Assembly: GCA_905221605.1 (NCBI GenBank)
Contig: CAJNDS010002680.1
Location: forward strand, 184,001 to 248,000
Source: Symbiodinium natans
Taxonomy: Eukaryota > Sar > Dinophyceae > Suessiales > Symbiodiniaceae
Reading direction: 5' to 3'
Length of the DNA: 64,000 nt
Within the stretch, counting starts at the first letter, position 1, and each line of letters begins with the position of its first letter. This document shows, piece by piece, positions 1-10,640 of this stretch. The position numbers and the translations under genes are program-made. The notes beneath the pieces were generated by a model. That model was not told the origin of the DNA and did no database searches. It was given only the letters and a program-made list of their open reading frames with translations.

Positions 1-15
1 CAGGCTTCATATAGG

Positions 16-204
16 GTGATCTCGTTTATTGCATTTTGTTTATATGATTGCCCGGCTTTACAACTTACAGCGTACGCATGGATCATGGAAACAATGAAGA
101 CCTGCGAAAGGACACAAATAGGCGTGACGCATTCATTCTGCTACCGCAGACCTCAGAACAAAAGAGTCCTAAGCGCGCAATTTTCCAAAGGACTGGCGTG
201 CAGG
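16..204 (+). repeat. Left arm of a ~190-bp inverted repeat
   Basis: This segment is repeated in reverse complement at 3022-3210 with only scattered substitutions and small indels. Both arms can be read as a peptide beginning MPGFTTY in opposite directions, but that is just the shared DNA. The arms enclose the minisatellite at 490-2625, so the whole may be one element about 3.2 kb long. Because the window starts 15 bases before the arm, outer target-site duplications cannot be assessed. Confidence 0.85.
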
Positions 205-489
205 TTCTCCTTCCTGCTTCGCTACGGCGTCTTTGGTTTGAATCTGCTGCGTTGCTAAGTACCCACGACGTCTAAGTGGGAAGTACGTGCATTGCAGGAG
301 GGTTTGTCTTGCGAGTGGTTGCATTGCGACGATCTCTATCTCAGCCAGTCTGTCGGGTGTGCCTTGGCCTCGGCGTGGGCAGCTAAAGATCAGGATAACG
401 CTCTCACAGCCGATCGGGCGCTTACGCCTCCCTTGCTCTGCCCGTCAGGTACTATTCGGAGATCGGCGACCTCGGCAACCTCGTAGAAG

Positions 490-2625
490 ATCAGAAGATA
501 CGGCTCGGGCAGCTGGCAGCTTGACAGAAGATCAGAAGATTTTTCGATCGGGCGCACCTGGGCCTTGGCACGGGCAGCTGGCGGCTTGATCAGAAGATTT
601 TCCGATCGGGCGCGCCTGGGCCTTGGCGTGGGCAGCTGGCGGCTTGACAGAAGATCAGAAGATTTTTCCGATCGGGCGCGCCTGGGCCTTAGCGTGGGCA
701 GCTGGCGGCTTGAGAAAAGAACAAAAGATCAGAAGATTTTCCCATCGGGTGCGCCTGGGCCATGGCATGGGCAGCTGGCGGCTTGGTGAGAAGATTGTCT
801 GATCATCGGGTGCGCCTTGGCCTTGGCATGGGCAGCTTGCGGCTTGACAGAGGATCAGAAGATTTTTCCGATCGGGCGCGCCTGGGCCTTAGCGTGGGCA
901 GCTGGCGGCTTGAGAAAAGAACAAAAGATCAGAAGGTTTTCCGATCGGGCGCGCTTGGGCCTTGGCATGGGCAGCTGGCGGCTTGAACAGGATCAGAAGA
1001 TGTTTCGATCGGGTGCGCCTGGGCCTTGGCACTGGCTTGATCAGAAAATTTTCCGGTCGGGCGCGCCTGGGCCTTGGCGTGGGCAGCTGGCGGCTTGACA
1101 GAAGACCACAAGATTTTTCCGATCGGGCGCGCCTGGGCCTTAGCGTGGGCAGCTGGCGGCTTCAGAAAAGAACAAAAGATCAGAAGGTTTTCCGATCGGG
1201 TGCGCCTGGGCCTTGGCACGGGCTTGATCAGAAAATTTTCCGATCGGGCGCGCCTGGGCCTTAGCGTGGGCTGCTGGCGGCTTCAGAAAAGAACAAAAGA
1301 TCGGAAGGTTTTCCGATCGGGTGCGCTTGGGCCTTGGCACGGGCAGCTGGCGGCTTGATCAGAAGATTGTTTGATCATCGGGCGCGCCTGGGCCTTGGCG
1401 TGGGCAGCTGGCGGCTTGACAGCAGATCACAAGATTTTCCGATTGGGCGCGCCTGGGCCTTAGCGTCAGCTGGCGGGTTGATCAGAAGATTTTCCGTCGG
1501 GCGCGCTTGGGCCTTGGCATGGGCAGCTGGCGGCTTGAACAGAATCAGAAGATTTTCCTATCGGGTGCGCCTGGGCCCTTGGCATGGGCAGCTGGCGACT
1601 TGAACAGAAGAAGATTTTTGCGATCAGGCGCGCCTGGGCCTTGGCGTGGGCAGCTGGCGGCTTGAGTGGAAGATTGCTCGATCGGGTGCGCCTGGGCTTT
1701 GGGCATGGGCAGATGGGCAGCTGGCGGCTTGAAGATCTGTTGATCGGGCGCGCCTGGGCCTTGGCCTGGGCAGCTGGCGGCTTGGCAAAATTAGTTGTCA
1801 GAAGATGTTTTAATCAGGTGCGCCTGGGCCTGGGCTTGCTGGCGGCTTCAACAGAAGAAGATTTTTTCGATCGGGCGCGCCTGGGCCTTAGCGTGGGCAG
1901 CTGGCGGCGGGTGCGCCTGGGCCTTGGCGCGGGCAGCTGGCGGCTTGAGAAAAGAACAAAAGATCAGAAGATTTTCCCATCGGGTGCGCCTGGGCCATGG
2001 CATGGGCAGCTGGCGGCTTGGTGAGAAGATTGTCTGATCATCGGGTGCGCCTTGGCCTTGGCATGGGCAGCTTGCGGCTTGACAGAGGATCAGAAGATTT
2101 CCGATCGGGCGCGCCTGGGACTTGGCACGGGCAGCTGGCGGCTTGATCAGAAGATTGCCTGAGCATGGGGCGCGCCTGGGCCCTGGCATGGGCAGCTGGC
2201 GGCTTGACAGAAGATCAGAAGATTTTCGGATCGGGCGCGCCTGCACCTTAACACAAGCAGCTGACGGCTTGATCGGAAGATTGTCTGATCATCGGGTGCG
2301 CCTGGGCCTTGGCATGGGCAGCTGGCGGCTTGAACAGGATCAGAAGATTTTCCGATCGGGGGCACCTGGGCATTGGCGCGGGCAGCTGGCGGCTTGAACA
2401 GAAGATCAGAAGGTTTTCCGACCGGGCGCGTCTGCGCGCGGAGAATTGAGCTGACTGTGTCTTAGTCAACCAGAAAGATCAGAAGAATGACTTTTACCGC
2501 CCCATCAAGTGCACCTGGGCCTCGGCGTGGGCAGCTGGGGGCTTGACCAGAAAGATCTGAAGTATTTCCTTTACCGTTCCACTAGGTGCGCCTGGGCCTC
2601 GTCGCGGGCAGCTGGCGGCCTGACG
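490..2625. repeat. Minisatellite, units of roughly 60-85 bp, with higher-order copies
   Basis: More than twenty degenerate units share the core CGCGCCTGGGCCTTGGC, then GGGCAGCTGGCGGCTTGA and AGATCAGAAGATTTT. Unit length varies because short inserts such as AGAAAAGAACAAA occur in some copies. About 155 bases at 710-865 recur essentially unchanged at 1946-2101 (offset 1236), so the array has higher-order structure. Several frames stay open on both strands, as expected of repeats without stops; no single frame runs through, so I treat it as non-coding. Confidence 0.9.
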
Positions 2626-3021
2626 ACACGTCTGGATCTCGCCTGCCCGCCAGGTGCTTCTTCCACCTCGACGACATCCTGGAGCTGATCTTGGGGTGCC
2701 CCATCTGCGTGCCCCTGAAGAAAACCCCAGCGCAACTAACAAGCCCGGAACCCCTGTTTACTAGTAGCCGGCGTCGATGTCGATTTTGTCGGTTGGGCGA
2801 ATATGGTGGCCTGGCCAGGAAGAGCAAACGAACTACGACGCTAGAGATGTCACAGAACCGGCGCGGGCTAGAGCGGAACGTGGACGGCCTGAACAGAAGG
2901 ATCAGAAATACGCATACCCTTCGGTCGAGGTGTCAGAAATGTGCAGACTCTTCGGTCCAGGCGAGCGTCGCCATGGTGAGCCTGTTACACTGGTAAGGAA
3001 GAAGAGTCGGGTCACGGGCCC
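2626..3021. other. Unique stretch inside the inverted-repeat element
   Basis: This non-repetitive segment joins the minisatellite to the right arm. An open frame from 2586 to 2993 covers it, but the predicted protein has no recognisable motif and a neighbouring frame is also open. I see no splice-bounded exon or regulatory motif that I can support. Confidence 0.4.
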
Positions 3022-3210
3022 TGCGCGCCAGTCCTTGGAAATTGTGCGCTTAGGACTCTTTTGTTCTGAGGTTTGCGGCAGCAGAACGAATGCGTCACGC
3101 CTATTTGTGTCCTTTCGCAGGTCTTGATTGTTTCCATGATCCATGCGTACGTTGTAAGTTGTAAAGCCGGGCAATCATATAAAAAATTTGCAATAAACGA
3201 GATCACCCAT
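3022..3210 (-). repeat. Right arm of the ~190-bp inverted repeat
   Basis: Reverse complement of 16-204. Similarity begins at GATCACCC on the outer side and ends near the CGCCAGTCCTTGG motif on the inner side, where the arms diverge. The outer flank (3211 onward) is unrelated to the left edge as far as can be seen. Confidence 0.85.
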
Positions 3211-3609
3211 TGTCACGCCCACCCTTGCGTCACTCTACAGAATGTTGAGAGCGCATTCGTCGTCTTGGGAGAGCCCGTAAAAACCTATATCCCTTTAAAT
3301 CTTATACACGAGTGACCCAGGAGAGGTTCGTAACATATACAAGACCTTGTGTTACGCACAAGGTCACTCACGCATGTTTAGGGCTTTTGTTGAGAACTCC
3401 TGCTTTTGCTTCTCCAACATGTGTATGCTTGAGGCTGCTGTGCTTGCAAGGGCCAGCTCGGCAAACCCTCGCACGCTTAGAGGCTTAGAGTGGCTTCTCT
3501 GCACTTGTTCTCACCCATCCGCGTACTTCGTGCTGTCGTTCGGAAAGACAACCCTCGCGACCGGAATGCAACCCATGCAGCTGCATCACGAAACTGCACC
3601 GCGCTGAGT

Positions 3610-3800
3610 ATTTGAGCCGAAAGTACAGAAACGTGCCCGCGTTGACGGTTTTGACGGATTTTGACGCCTTTTTCCGTTTTTTTTACGCTAGTTTCGGTCG
3701 CCCAAACGGCGTAGATGCAACACAAGTCTTCACCACAGCTGTGAATACTCCAGTCGAAAGTACAAAACCTTGCCCGCGCGGGCGGGGTTTGACGACCATA
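3610..3800 (+). repeat. Short degenerate direct repeat (two copies)
   Basis: GAGTATTTGAGCCGAAAGTA followed by a CCCGCG and TTTGACG stretch near 3606-3668 resembles GAATACTCCAGTCGAAAGTA with CCCGCG and TTTGACG near 3742-3800. Spacing is about 136 bases. The stretch between 3211 and 3930 otherwise shows no supported gene. Confidence 0.5.
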
Positions 3801-3935
3801 GACGCTTTTCTAGTTGTTTGACACCAGGTTAATGGACCGGGTTCGAGCACGTTTAGGACTCAATTGGCGACTCCTGTGCTTTTTTCAAAGGACAACCTTT
3901 CTTGAGAACACGTAAACAAACATGCAAGGGCAGTT

Positions 3936-4090
3936 TTGTCCTTGACGGCGGTTGAATTGGCATGGAGGAGGCGCCAGGCGCAACGCCCGCGAAAACTTGA
4001 ACGTGAGGTGCAGGCTGCCAAGGCGAAAGTGGCCGGCGCGGAACATTCCGGCCGATGGGAGTCCGATGGCAACGTCGCAAAGCAGATGTG
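3936..4090 (+). CDS. Exon candidate, basic coiled-coil segment
   Basis: The frame reads through RRRQAQRPRKLEREVQAAKA and KVAGAE, a strongly helical basic/acidic stretch with heptad-like Leu/Val spacing. It is the first coiled-coil segment in the window. Exon ends are approximate: an acceptor could be GGGCAG near 3932 and the donor was not determined. Confidence 0.45.
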
Positions 4091-4614
4091 GCACTCACCG
4101 CAACCCAGTCTATGGACGTTCCATCAATGGCAAATTGCTCGAAGGCACAAGTCATCCAGCTCGAGCTGCCAAATTGCGGACAATGCCATAAAAAGTATCC
4201 AGCTACTTTGTCGGGCTACATTCGACACCAAATCTCTTGCAAGGCGCCAAGTAGCACAAGTTGCACACGTGGCCTGATCAGACTGCGGATGTGTCCTGGG
4301 CTTGCAACAAGCGAGTGGTTATTTGCCCCCAGTGTTTCTGCAATGCTGACGGGGAGACGATGATTAAGAAAGGTTGCAAGTCAGAGAGCGCACAAGCAAG
4401 CTTATGATTCCGAAAGTGCCTGTTTATTTTGGTTTTCTTCGCATGGAAGGGAAAGGGTCGAATCAAATATTGAGCCCTCAACCATTTTGACGAGTCTGAC
4501 GTACCCTGCTAGCTGCCAATGAAATTTTGGGCCGCATATAGCCCCCCTAGGCAGATCCGGCGCAAGCATTAGCCTACGCAGTCTTTCTATTTTATGAGTC
4601 GCAGTGTGAAGCAG

Positions 4615-4668
4615 GCGGCGGCTGAGGACCAACTTCGGGAAGAGCTTGGCAACGTGAAGGCGGAGGCA
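4615..4668 (+). CDS. Coiled-coil exon (18 codons)
   Basis: Acceptor AAGCAG|GCGG and donor GCA|GTTGGG bound 54 nt reading AAAEDQLREELGNVKAEA in phase 0-0. The composition matches the clearly duplicated exons downstream. No second copy was noticed in the window, so support is composition plus splice signals only. Confidence 0.55.
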
Positions 4669-4969
4669 GTTGGGCCATCAAGCAGATGGAAATTTCAGGG
4701 AAGTCCAGGAAGAGTCGTCGTGGGCATTTTGGTTTTTTCGGCGTGCTGTTTTGGTTCCGCTTAACTGGTTATAAGTCCTTAATTATCACTTCAAGGTGAA
4801 TATAGGGGGATTCGAGGTGCCCTGTGTTTTCCCAAATCGTTCCTTGTTCAGAACTAATTGCTTGATCCGACCATCATTATGAGCCCATGACCGCTCCAAA
4901 CCAACTCGACGGCGCATCGCTCGCTGCGAATTTAAGTTGCTGATGTTCGAAACGTGTTTGAAAACTGTG

Positions 4970-5113
4970 TCAAAAGCCAATGGGTCTCTTCCAAAACCCA
5001 CTTTGACACCACAAGAAGCCTGCGTTCTCGAGGTGCGAGGCCTCAAAGCCAGTTTCGTGAAGATGTCCGGGGAGCTCCGGGAGCGCGACAAGGCGCGCGA
5101 GACAAACGAGCCG
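4970..5113 (+). CDS. Coiled-coil exon with consensus GTAAGT donor
   Basis: The frame reads EVRGLKASFVKMSGELRERD followed by KARETNEP and then GTAAGT, one of the best donor sites in the window. The frame is open back to 4937. The upstream acceptor is uncertain, so the start is approximate. Confidence 0.55.
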
Positions 5114-6346
5114 GTAAGTTGCCCACAGCTTGGAAATAGCCCCTTGGACCCTTATAGCTGATTATAGCTGATAAGCCATGGAGCCATAAGCCAAACTATC
5201 AAACATGCCTACATACCTTTGAGCCACCAGGCATTCTCGGACGTCCTGGCATCGACTGCCCGCAGCGCGAGGGGCCTCAGAATGAAAGATGTTGAGTGGC
5301 ACCTGCCGGTTTGAGAGATTGGCGTTCGGAAAAATGGCGTTCAGGAGTTGGGGAGCTAGTTGCAAGTATGTCTCACGACTTAGGTGTGTGTTCCAGGGCA
5401 CAGGCAATACAACACTAGGGTTTGCAAGGAACGGGGTCTTTAAAAAATGGTTGAGGGCTGGCGGGTTCCGTGCGCTTTGCACAGGGTTTCCGAACTGCTG
5501 CATTCGCCTGATTGTTTGAGGTCCATGAGGCATCCCGTCGGACCCATATTGCAGGACCCGAAAAAGCGGTTGCCATGTTTTCTCCCATACTGCATTATAA
5601 ACATGAAGCGAAGTGTACTAGGTGCATGGCTTGCTCGGCCTCCGAGTTGTTGACGGCTTTTATCAGGACTAGCTGGGGGAGAGATTCAATCTGAAATCTG
5701 AGCCGATGCAGTCGGCAAACCCCGCACCCAAAGCCCCGTTTGTTGCAGAACGTGCATGGTCAGTTCTCGGATAGAATGGTCCCTTTCAGGAGTGACTTCC
5801 CGACAAGGGGCTATGTGGGAAGAATGCTTCCACAAAAGAACCCTGAAAACCCAAACCCTATGCATTTCAACCCTCAACACTAAGCAGCATACGCTTAGAG
5901 AACTGACCACAGCCATACCACAAGACGTAGCTCAGGTGACGCCTCCGAAATGCGCATGGATGGAGGATTCCAAGATGCATCTGGGTAGCTGGGGTGCAGG
6001 GGGGAGGTACCGTAACTCTACCAACAAAATACCCACGCAGCTGCAAGTATAGTTTTTGGGTGGCCTTTCTTCGGACCGTTGGCAATCCTCGTTTTCCCCT
6101 TTGAGAAACAGCTGCCTTCGAAATTCAAGTTGCTGGTCGGGTGGTTATTGCTAGTGACCCCAAAGGACGCCGCGCATATTTGTTATCTAGATACGCTCAC
6201 AAATACTTACAAGGAACCCGCCAATTTTCTTGCAGCGTACAAAGATGACCCTATCCTCGGCCGTGTAGTACGGGTTGCTTCCATCTTAGGGCTAACCACC
6301 TGACCCTCTCAGCACTCCCAAATTTTCGTGCCAGACTGGGACGCAG
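5114..6346. other. Long inferred intron without telomere-like repeats
   Basis: This stretch has no TTTAGGG clusters, unlike introns further along. A frame at 6079-6303 (about 74 residues, ending in TGA) has a protein-like composition (GWLLLVTPKDAAHICYLDTL) but matches no family I know and has no visible splice context. I see nothing else supportable. Confidence 0.35.
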
Positions 6347-6418
6347 GAGGTGCAAGCAGACGCGCCTGTGGTGCAGCACCCGGCAAAGCGGGAGAATCTG
6401 TCATCCGAAGTGGACCAG
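6347..6418 (+). CDS. Exon candidate (24 codons)
   Basis: After ACGCAG the frame reads EVQADAPVVQHPAKRENLSS and EVDQ, then GGTTCAG. It is followed at once by the first cluster of TTCAGGG/TTTAGGG repeats in the gene (6420-6480). It is less helical than its neighbours because of two prolines. Confidence 0.45.
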
Positions 6419-6599
6419 GGTTCAGAATTCAGGGTTTAGGGTTCAGGGTTTAGGGTATGGACTAGGGGTTCAGGGTTTTGGCTGCATGGATGGGAAAGGT
6501 CCCTCTCAGACCATGTCATACATGTACTGTGATACATGCACCCCTGTTAAACTGGAGTCCTGACCATGACATGAGTCAGTTTCCTCTTAGAACCGAGGA

Positions 6600-6702
6600 T
6601 GCCCAGTAGTACCCTAGGTTCCCTTTTCGGGGGTTTAGGTTCCCTTATAAACCCCTTTAAGCAAAAAAGGGCACCCTTTTAAAGCCTTGGTTACTGGGCA
6701 GC
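6600..6702. repeat. MITE-like imperfect inverted repeat
   Basis: The ends GCCCAGTAGTACC and GGTTACTGGGC are near-inverse, and the interior holds further inverse parts such as TTCCCTTATAAACC against GGTTTATAAGGG-type sequence. The whole could fold into a hairpin of about 100 nt. No coding sequence is present. Confidence 0.5.
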
Positions 6703-7020
6703 CTAGGAACTCTGTTCCAGGTTTTAGGATTCTTCGGTTCAGGTGTTTCTGAGAAGCCCTGGAAAGCCGTTATTCCGAAGCTCTCCGAACAGAATCTCGC
6801 TGACATGTATTTCAGGCTTTCAGGCGTAGGCTTTGTCGTGTTTTTTGCTTAAATCAGGGGTCCTTTTTTGGTGTCAGAGAGATGCCCAAAAGGGGTGCCA
6901 TAGAACTGCAACATAGTATTCCCTAAATCCTAAATTGCTTTCGAGTATATATCCCCTAAAACAGTATTAGTCAATAAAATATTTCCTAAATCCTATATAT
7001 GTTTCTACATGTTTTTGCAC

Positions 7021-7101
7021 GAGGCCAAAGATGCCACGAACTGGAGCGCCGAACTCGCCGGCTTGCGGCAGGATCCCATGGGGCTGGGGAAGGGCAGGCA
7101 G
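7021..7101 (+). CDS. Coiled-coil exon candidate
   Basis: The frame reads EAKDATNWSAELAGLRQD and continues to AGGCAG|GTCTCAGG. CCTAAATCC-type repeats lie upstream (6920-6995) and TTTAGGG-type repeats downstream (7138-7255), the polarity seen around many exons here. AELAGL recurs in the exon at 33788. A shorter form ending at CGGCAG|GATC is possible. Confidence 0.5.
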
Positions 7102-7345
7102 GTCTCAGGGGCTTAGAGAGCCCGTAGGGCGTGCAGTGTTTAGGGCTCAGGGGTTATAGGTTTAGGGTGTTTAGGGCTTATAGGAAGTAGGGCGTTTAGG
7201 GTTTATAGTTATAGGCTTTACTAGGTTCAGAGGGTTTAGAGGTTTAAGGTTTAGGGTAGACTGTAAGCCCCGAAACCCTGACAGGCCGTTGAATCCTGCA
7301 GTCGAGCTTCGCGCCTGGACACATTGATGGGAGAATGGAATATAG

Positions 7346-7394
7346 CTGTTGCGATTTTTTTTTTTTTTTTTTTTGGGGGGGGGGGGGGGGGGGC
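7346..7394 (+). repeat. Compound homopolymer (T)n(G)n
   Basis: About 20 T run directly into about 19 G. The same T-then-G arrangement is found at 17748-17789, 35270-35306 and 58971-59011, always in this order on the plus strand. Confidence 0.9.
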
Positions 7395-7819
7395 ACTCCA
7401 GTGAGATGAGAAGGGCGTTTTTGTGCTGAGGCTACACCCCAAAGCCCCCAAACCCGACAAGCCCCAAACCCACAACCCCCAAAACCCCTCAGCCCACAGT
7501 AATGAGGTCCTTTCGCCCTTGCAAGGGGTTCAGAAGACTGCCCACTACTCCCTAAGCTTCTCTATGGTTCCCTGGGTACCATGAACCCCCCTCCCTAAAA
7601 ACTCTTTAACGCAAAAGCGCGAGAGCAGGAATTGGCCTCATTGAGAGACCTTCAACTCAAGGCGGCCTCTTTTGAGTGTTTTCACCCTTTTTTTTGTGAG
7701 GGGGGTCTTCTGGGTCGGTTTTGGGCCCTTGGCATCTTTCTACGATCCCTTCTTGTGGTACTTGGTTAGGAAGACGTCTCAGGGGCCTTAACTTACGGGG
7801 CCAACCTGTGATTGTGGAA

Positions 7820-7995
7820 CAATACTCAAAGCCCTTAAACCTCGACCCGAAACCCCAAAGCCCTTACGCGCTAAACCCCTACACCCTGAACCCTACACCT
7901 TGGGATGTTCCCCTTGACACAAACAGAGCTTTTGAGGGATTATAGTACCCCATGGGTTTAGGGTTTCGGGTTTAGGGTGTAGGGTTTAGGGTTTA
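7820..7995. repeat. Telomere-like repeats switching orientation
   Basis: CCCTAAA-like units (7828-7900) are followed after about 50 bases by GGGTTTAGGG units (7952-7995). The intervening bases show no convincing exon. The 7102-8298 interval otherwise contains only G- and T-rich intron-like sequence. Confidence 0.6.
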
Positions 7996-8298
7996 GGTGT
8001 TGCTGATTGTGGCATGTAGGTGCGATTCATGAAAATTGGGGCTTGGGGGAAGTTCAAAGTTTAGGGTCTACTGTCAGCTTTCGCGAGGGGATTGGGTACG
8101 GGGCTGTGGGCTACAGGGTTTTAAATGGCTGCACATGTGTCCGTGGAACGGCTAAACCCTACATAGAAAAGCCTTATACTTATACCCTTCAGGAAGGTAC
8201 ATGTACCATCTTTCTTGGGTACACTCGCCCATGTTTCAGTTACAAAGTTGGTTTCGGCGCGCCTGACTTTCATACCAATTGCATGACCACCTGAACAG

Positions 8299-8381
8299 CA
8301 CGGCCGAAGGGAGCCTCCGACGCCGCGGCAGCGGACCCGGAAGAGCTGGCGAAGCTCCGCGCGCAGGCCAAGGGACTTGGG
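8299..8381 (+). CDS. Coiled-coil exon
   Basis: After CTGAACAG the frame reads RPKGASDAAAADPEELAKLR followed by AQAKGLG and donor GTACCG. The acidic/alanine-rich helix fits the rest of the gene. Its first two bases complete a codon split by the preceding intron. Confidence 0.6.
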
Positions 8382-8683
8382 GTACCGACTCGGATCTCGG
8401 AGCTTTTATGTTAATATCGTTGCCCCCACTTAGTACTTTGGTTGCATGTACATGTCGAAGGTCGGATGCCATGCTGAGACGGAGCCTCCCATGATTGAAA
8501 TACCTTCCGGGGCTTTTTCGTGCGGAGCTAGGTAGTCAGTTCAGCATCAGCTTCTTCGCTGCCATGGAACAGATTGACTCCAAATTCTTCGTCAACCCCC
8601 CCCCCCCCCAAGCCCGTTTAACAAAGAGAGAGAGAGAGAGGGAGCCAAGTCCCAAACCCGAACAAAGCCCATCTGAAGACCAG

Positions 8684-8719
8684 GTGTCCGAGCAGCAGCA
8701 GGAAATTGCCCAGCTGCAG
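8684..8719 (+). CDS. Coiled-coil exon (12 codons)
   Basis: Between GACCAG and donor GTGGGG the frame reads VSEQQQEIAQLQ in phase 0-0. The frame is open further upstream, so the exon may be longer. Poly-C (8597-8609) lies upstream and GGGTTTGTGAGGG-type sequence downstream. Confidence 0.6.
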
Positions 8720-9282
8720 GTGGGGGTTGCCCCACCCCCCCTCTCTGAGGGGTTCTAAGGGTTTGTGAGGGTTTTGTAGGGTCTGTAAGGTCTTTCAAGG
8801 ATGTAGAGGCTTGGGGCTTGAGGTTTGGCGTTTTTGGTGGGTTCGGGTTTAATGGTTTTTGGGTGTCAGGGTCTTGGGCTTGAGAGTCTTTAGGGTCTGA
8901 GGGTGAGGGGTTACGGCTTCCCACACATGGTGGTTGATAGCCTATCGCCCAGTATTCAATGTTTAGAGTTGGGCGGTGAGGGGGGATATCAGATTGAGAA
9001 AGTTGGGTAGAAGGTTCGGGCTAACTTAGCAGGCAAGTGTCAGGGCAAAAGGAAATGGTTTGGGGGCTTATTCCGAGTTTTCGGCATCAGAGAGCAGATG
9101 GCCACTGCCGTTCGACGTAAGCAGTGCGCATCTTTTTTTTGACCCAAACCCCCCAGGGTGCAGGGCTGTGGGGTCTACGGTAAACCTGAGCCAACCGGCC
9201 TAGGACCTGAACCCCAAAACCCTAACCTTTCCCCCCCTCAGCCCTCCCAACCCTCTTCACTGAGGGCCGCAGGAGAGCGCCA

Positions 9283-9363
9283 AATCCCAAACCCCAAACC
9301 CCAAACCCCAAACCCCAAACCCCAAACCCCAAACCCCAAACCCTAAACCCTAAACCCTAACCC
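9283..9363 (+). repeat. Telomere-like array CCCCAAA grading into CCCTAAA
   Basis: Uninterrupted heptamers start as CCCCAAA/CCCAAAC and become CCCTAAA. The array lies in the last 150 bases before the exon at 9415. TTTTAGGGTTTAGAG follows that exon, so the two arrays are inverted about it. Confidence 0.95.
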
Positions 9364-9414
9364 CCCCAAAACCCCAGACCCTCTCGCCTATTCGAGCCAC
9401 CATCCATCCTCCAG

Positions 9415-9468
9415 GCCGAGCTGGCAAAGGCCGCCGACCTCCAGCTGCAGGTCTCCGCCCTTCAGAAG
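9415..9468 (+). CDS. Coiled-coil exon, X family (18 codons)
   Basis: Acceptor CTCCAG and a donor at AAG|GACC bound AELAKAADLQLQVSALQK. The exon at 10578 ends at the homologous place (CAG|GCCT) and reads SADVQKQVASLQQ in its second half; 34310 is a third relative. The conserved end with a non-canonical donor supports GA/GC usage. An alternative end is CTGCAG|GTCTCC at 9450. Confidence 0.65.
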
Positions 9469-10398
9469 GACCTTTTAGGGTTTAGAGTTTAGGGCTTAGG
9501 GCTCTTTGGGGTTTTAGGATCCAGGGCTTAAACCCTACGGCTAGGGTTATAGGTGGTTTTACGAAGGTAGGGTTTCGGGTCTGAGGGTTTTCGTTGAAGC
9601 TCTCTAGGGCTTAGGGCTGCTCTTGGTTTATGGCTTAGGGTTTAGGGCCCGACCCTTCACAAGCCAGCTTGAATCCGAAATTCTAAAACCCCTGAGTTTG
9701 TAGAGCCACTTCCCCTAGCATTAACACACGTCCATGTTTCATGGTGATCTGGTGATTTGCTACTGAACCATGCATGAGGGTTTGGTTGGGTGCTCCCACC
9801 CTTCGAAGTTCCCGATTCGGACCCTACGTGGCCGCCATTCCTCTGTCCGGCAGAGACGCCCCGTTCAACGAAACAATCTGGGTGCTGCGAGTTTCAGGGT
9901 TTGGGGCAAGGATTGGATTTGGGGTTTCAGGCTTGGGGTTGCAGGGTTTCAGGATTTAGGGTTTAGGGTTCAAGGCTTAGCCACGCGGAACCTTGAACCC
10001 GAATTCGTTGCGGAGGAGCGGTCTGCTGCCGCGGAAACGGCAACCAAGGAGGCGCCATGTAATCCCCCAATCCTAATTACCTGGGCTTGGGGGGGTTTTA
10101 GGGTTCAGGGTTTAGGCAGGTGGCGTCGTTTCTTCTGCCCGTCACACCCATGTGCAACATGACCCTGGCAGTCCTATCATGATTCTCACGCCGATGAAGA
10201 CATGCCCTGCCCGCAAGCGGCCATGGGAGTACGAAAAGTGAACCGAGCAACCCGAGAAGCCTGGGTTGAACACCCTCAAAACCCTAAAGCTCCAAACCCC
10301 CCCGCCTCCCCCTCGCCCGCCCCCTCCCACCCCCAAGAGGGCAAAAACAAGTCTCCTCTACAGTGAGCTCCGCTTCCTGAGAGACGCCCTCGGCTCAG

Positions 10399-10446
10399 GA
10401 GAAGCGAGCGGCAGCCGCCGAAGCTTTGGTGTCGCAGCTCCAACAG
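10399..10446 (+). CDS. Coiled-coil exon, Y family (16 codons)
   Basis: CTCAG|GAG...CAG|GAGAG bounds EKRAAAAEALVSQLQQ. The exon at 12667 has the same 48-nt length and the same ends (AG|G and CAG|GAG) with AQRAADAESLASQRQQ, so the boundary is defined by comparison. The next in-frame stop lies 30 bases beyond, in the inferred intron. Confidence 0.7.
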
Positions 10447-10577
10447 GAGAGAGGGCCTGAGGGGGCAGGCGGCTGAAGGTAGGGGGTAGTGGTCTGAATT
10501 TTGGGTGAGGGCGGACTGAAGCCTGCAACCTACCAGCGTCTCTACTTGCTGCTTGCCTTTCCTCATCTTCGCACCAG

Positions 10578-10640
10578 GAGCGGCAGGGCGACACGGCAAA
10601 GTCCGCTGACGTCCAGAAGCAAGTCGCCAGCCTTCAACAG
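10578..10640 (+). CDS. Coiled-coil exon, X family (21 codons, three heptads)
   Basis: CACCAG|GAG...CAACAG|GCCTGT bounds 63 nt reading ERQGDTAKSADVQ then KQVASLQQ. It is similar to 9415-9468 and 34310-34363. Phase is 0-0. The order X-Y-X-Y (9415, 10399, 10578, 12667) suggests an old duplication of an exon pair. Confidence 0.7.

Noticed and set aside
1584-2024. 146-codon frame in the first minisatellite
   Set aside because: Neighbouring frames are equally open and the repeat peptide shifts frame between units.
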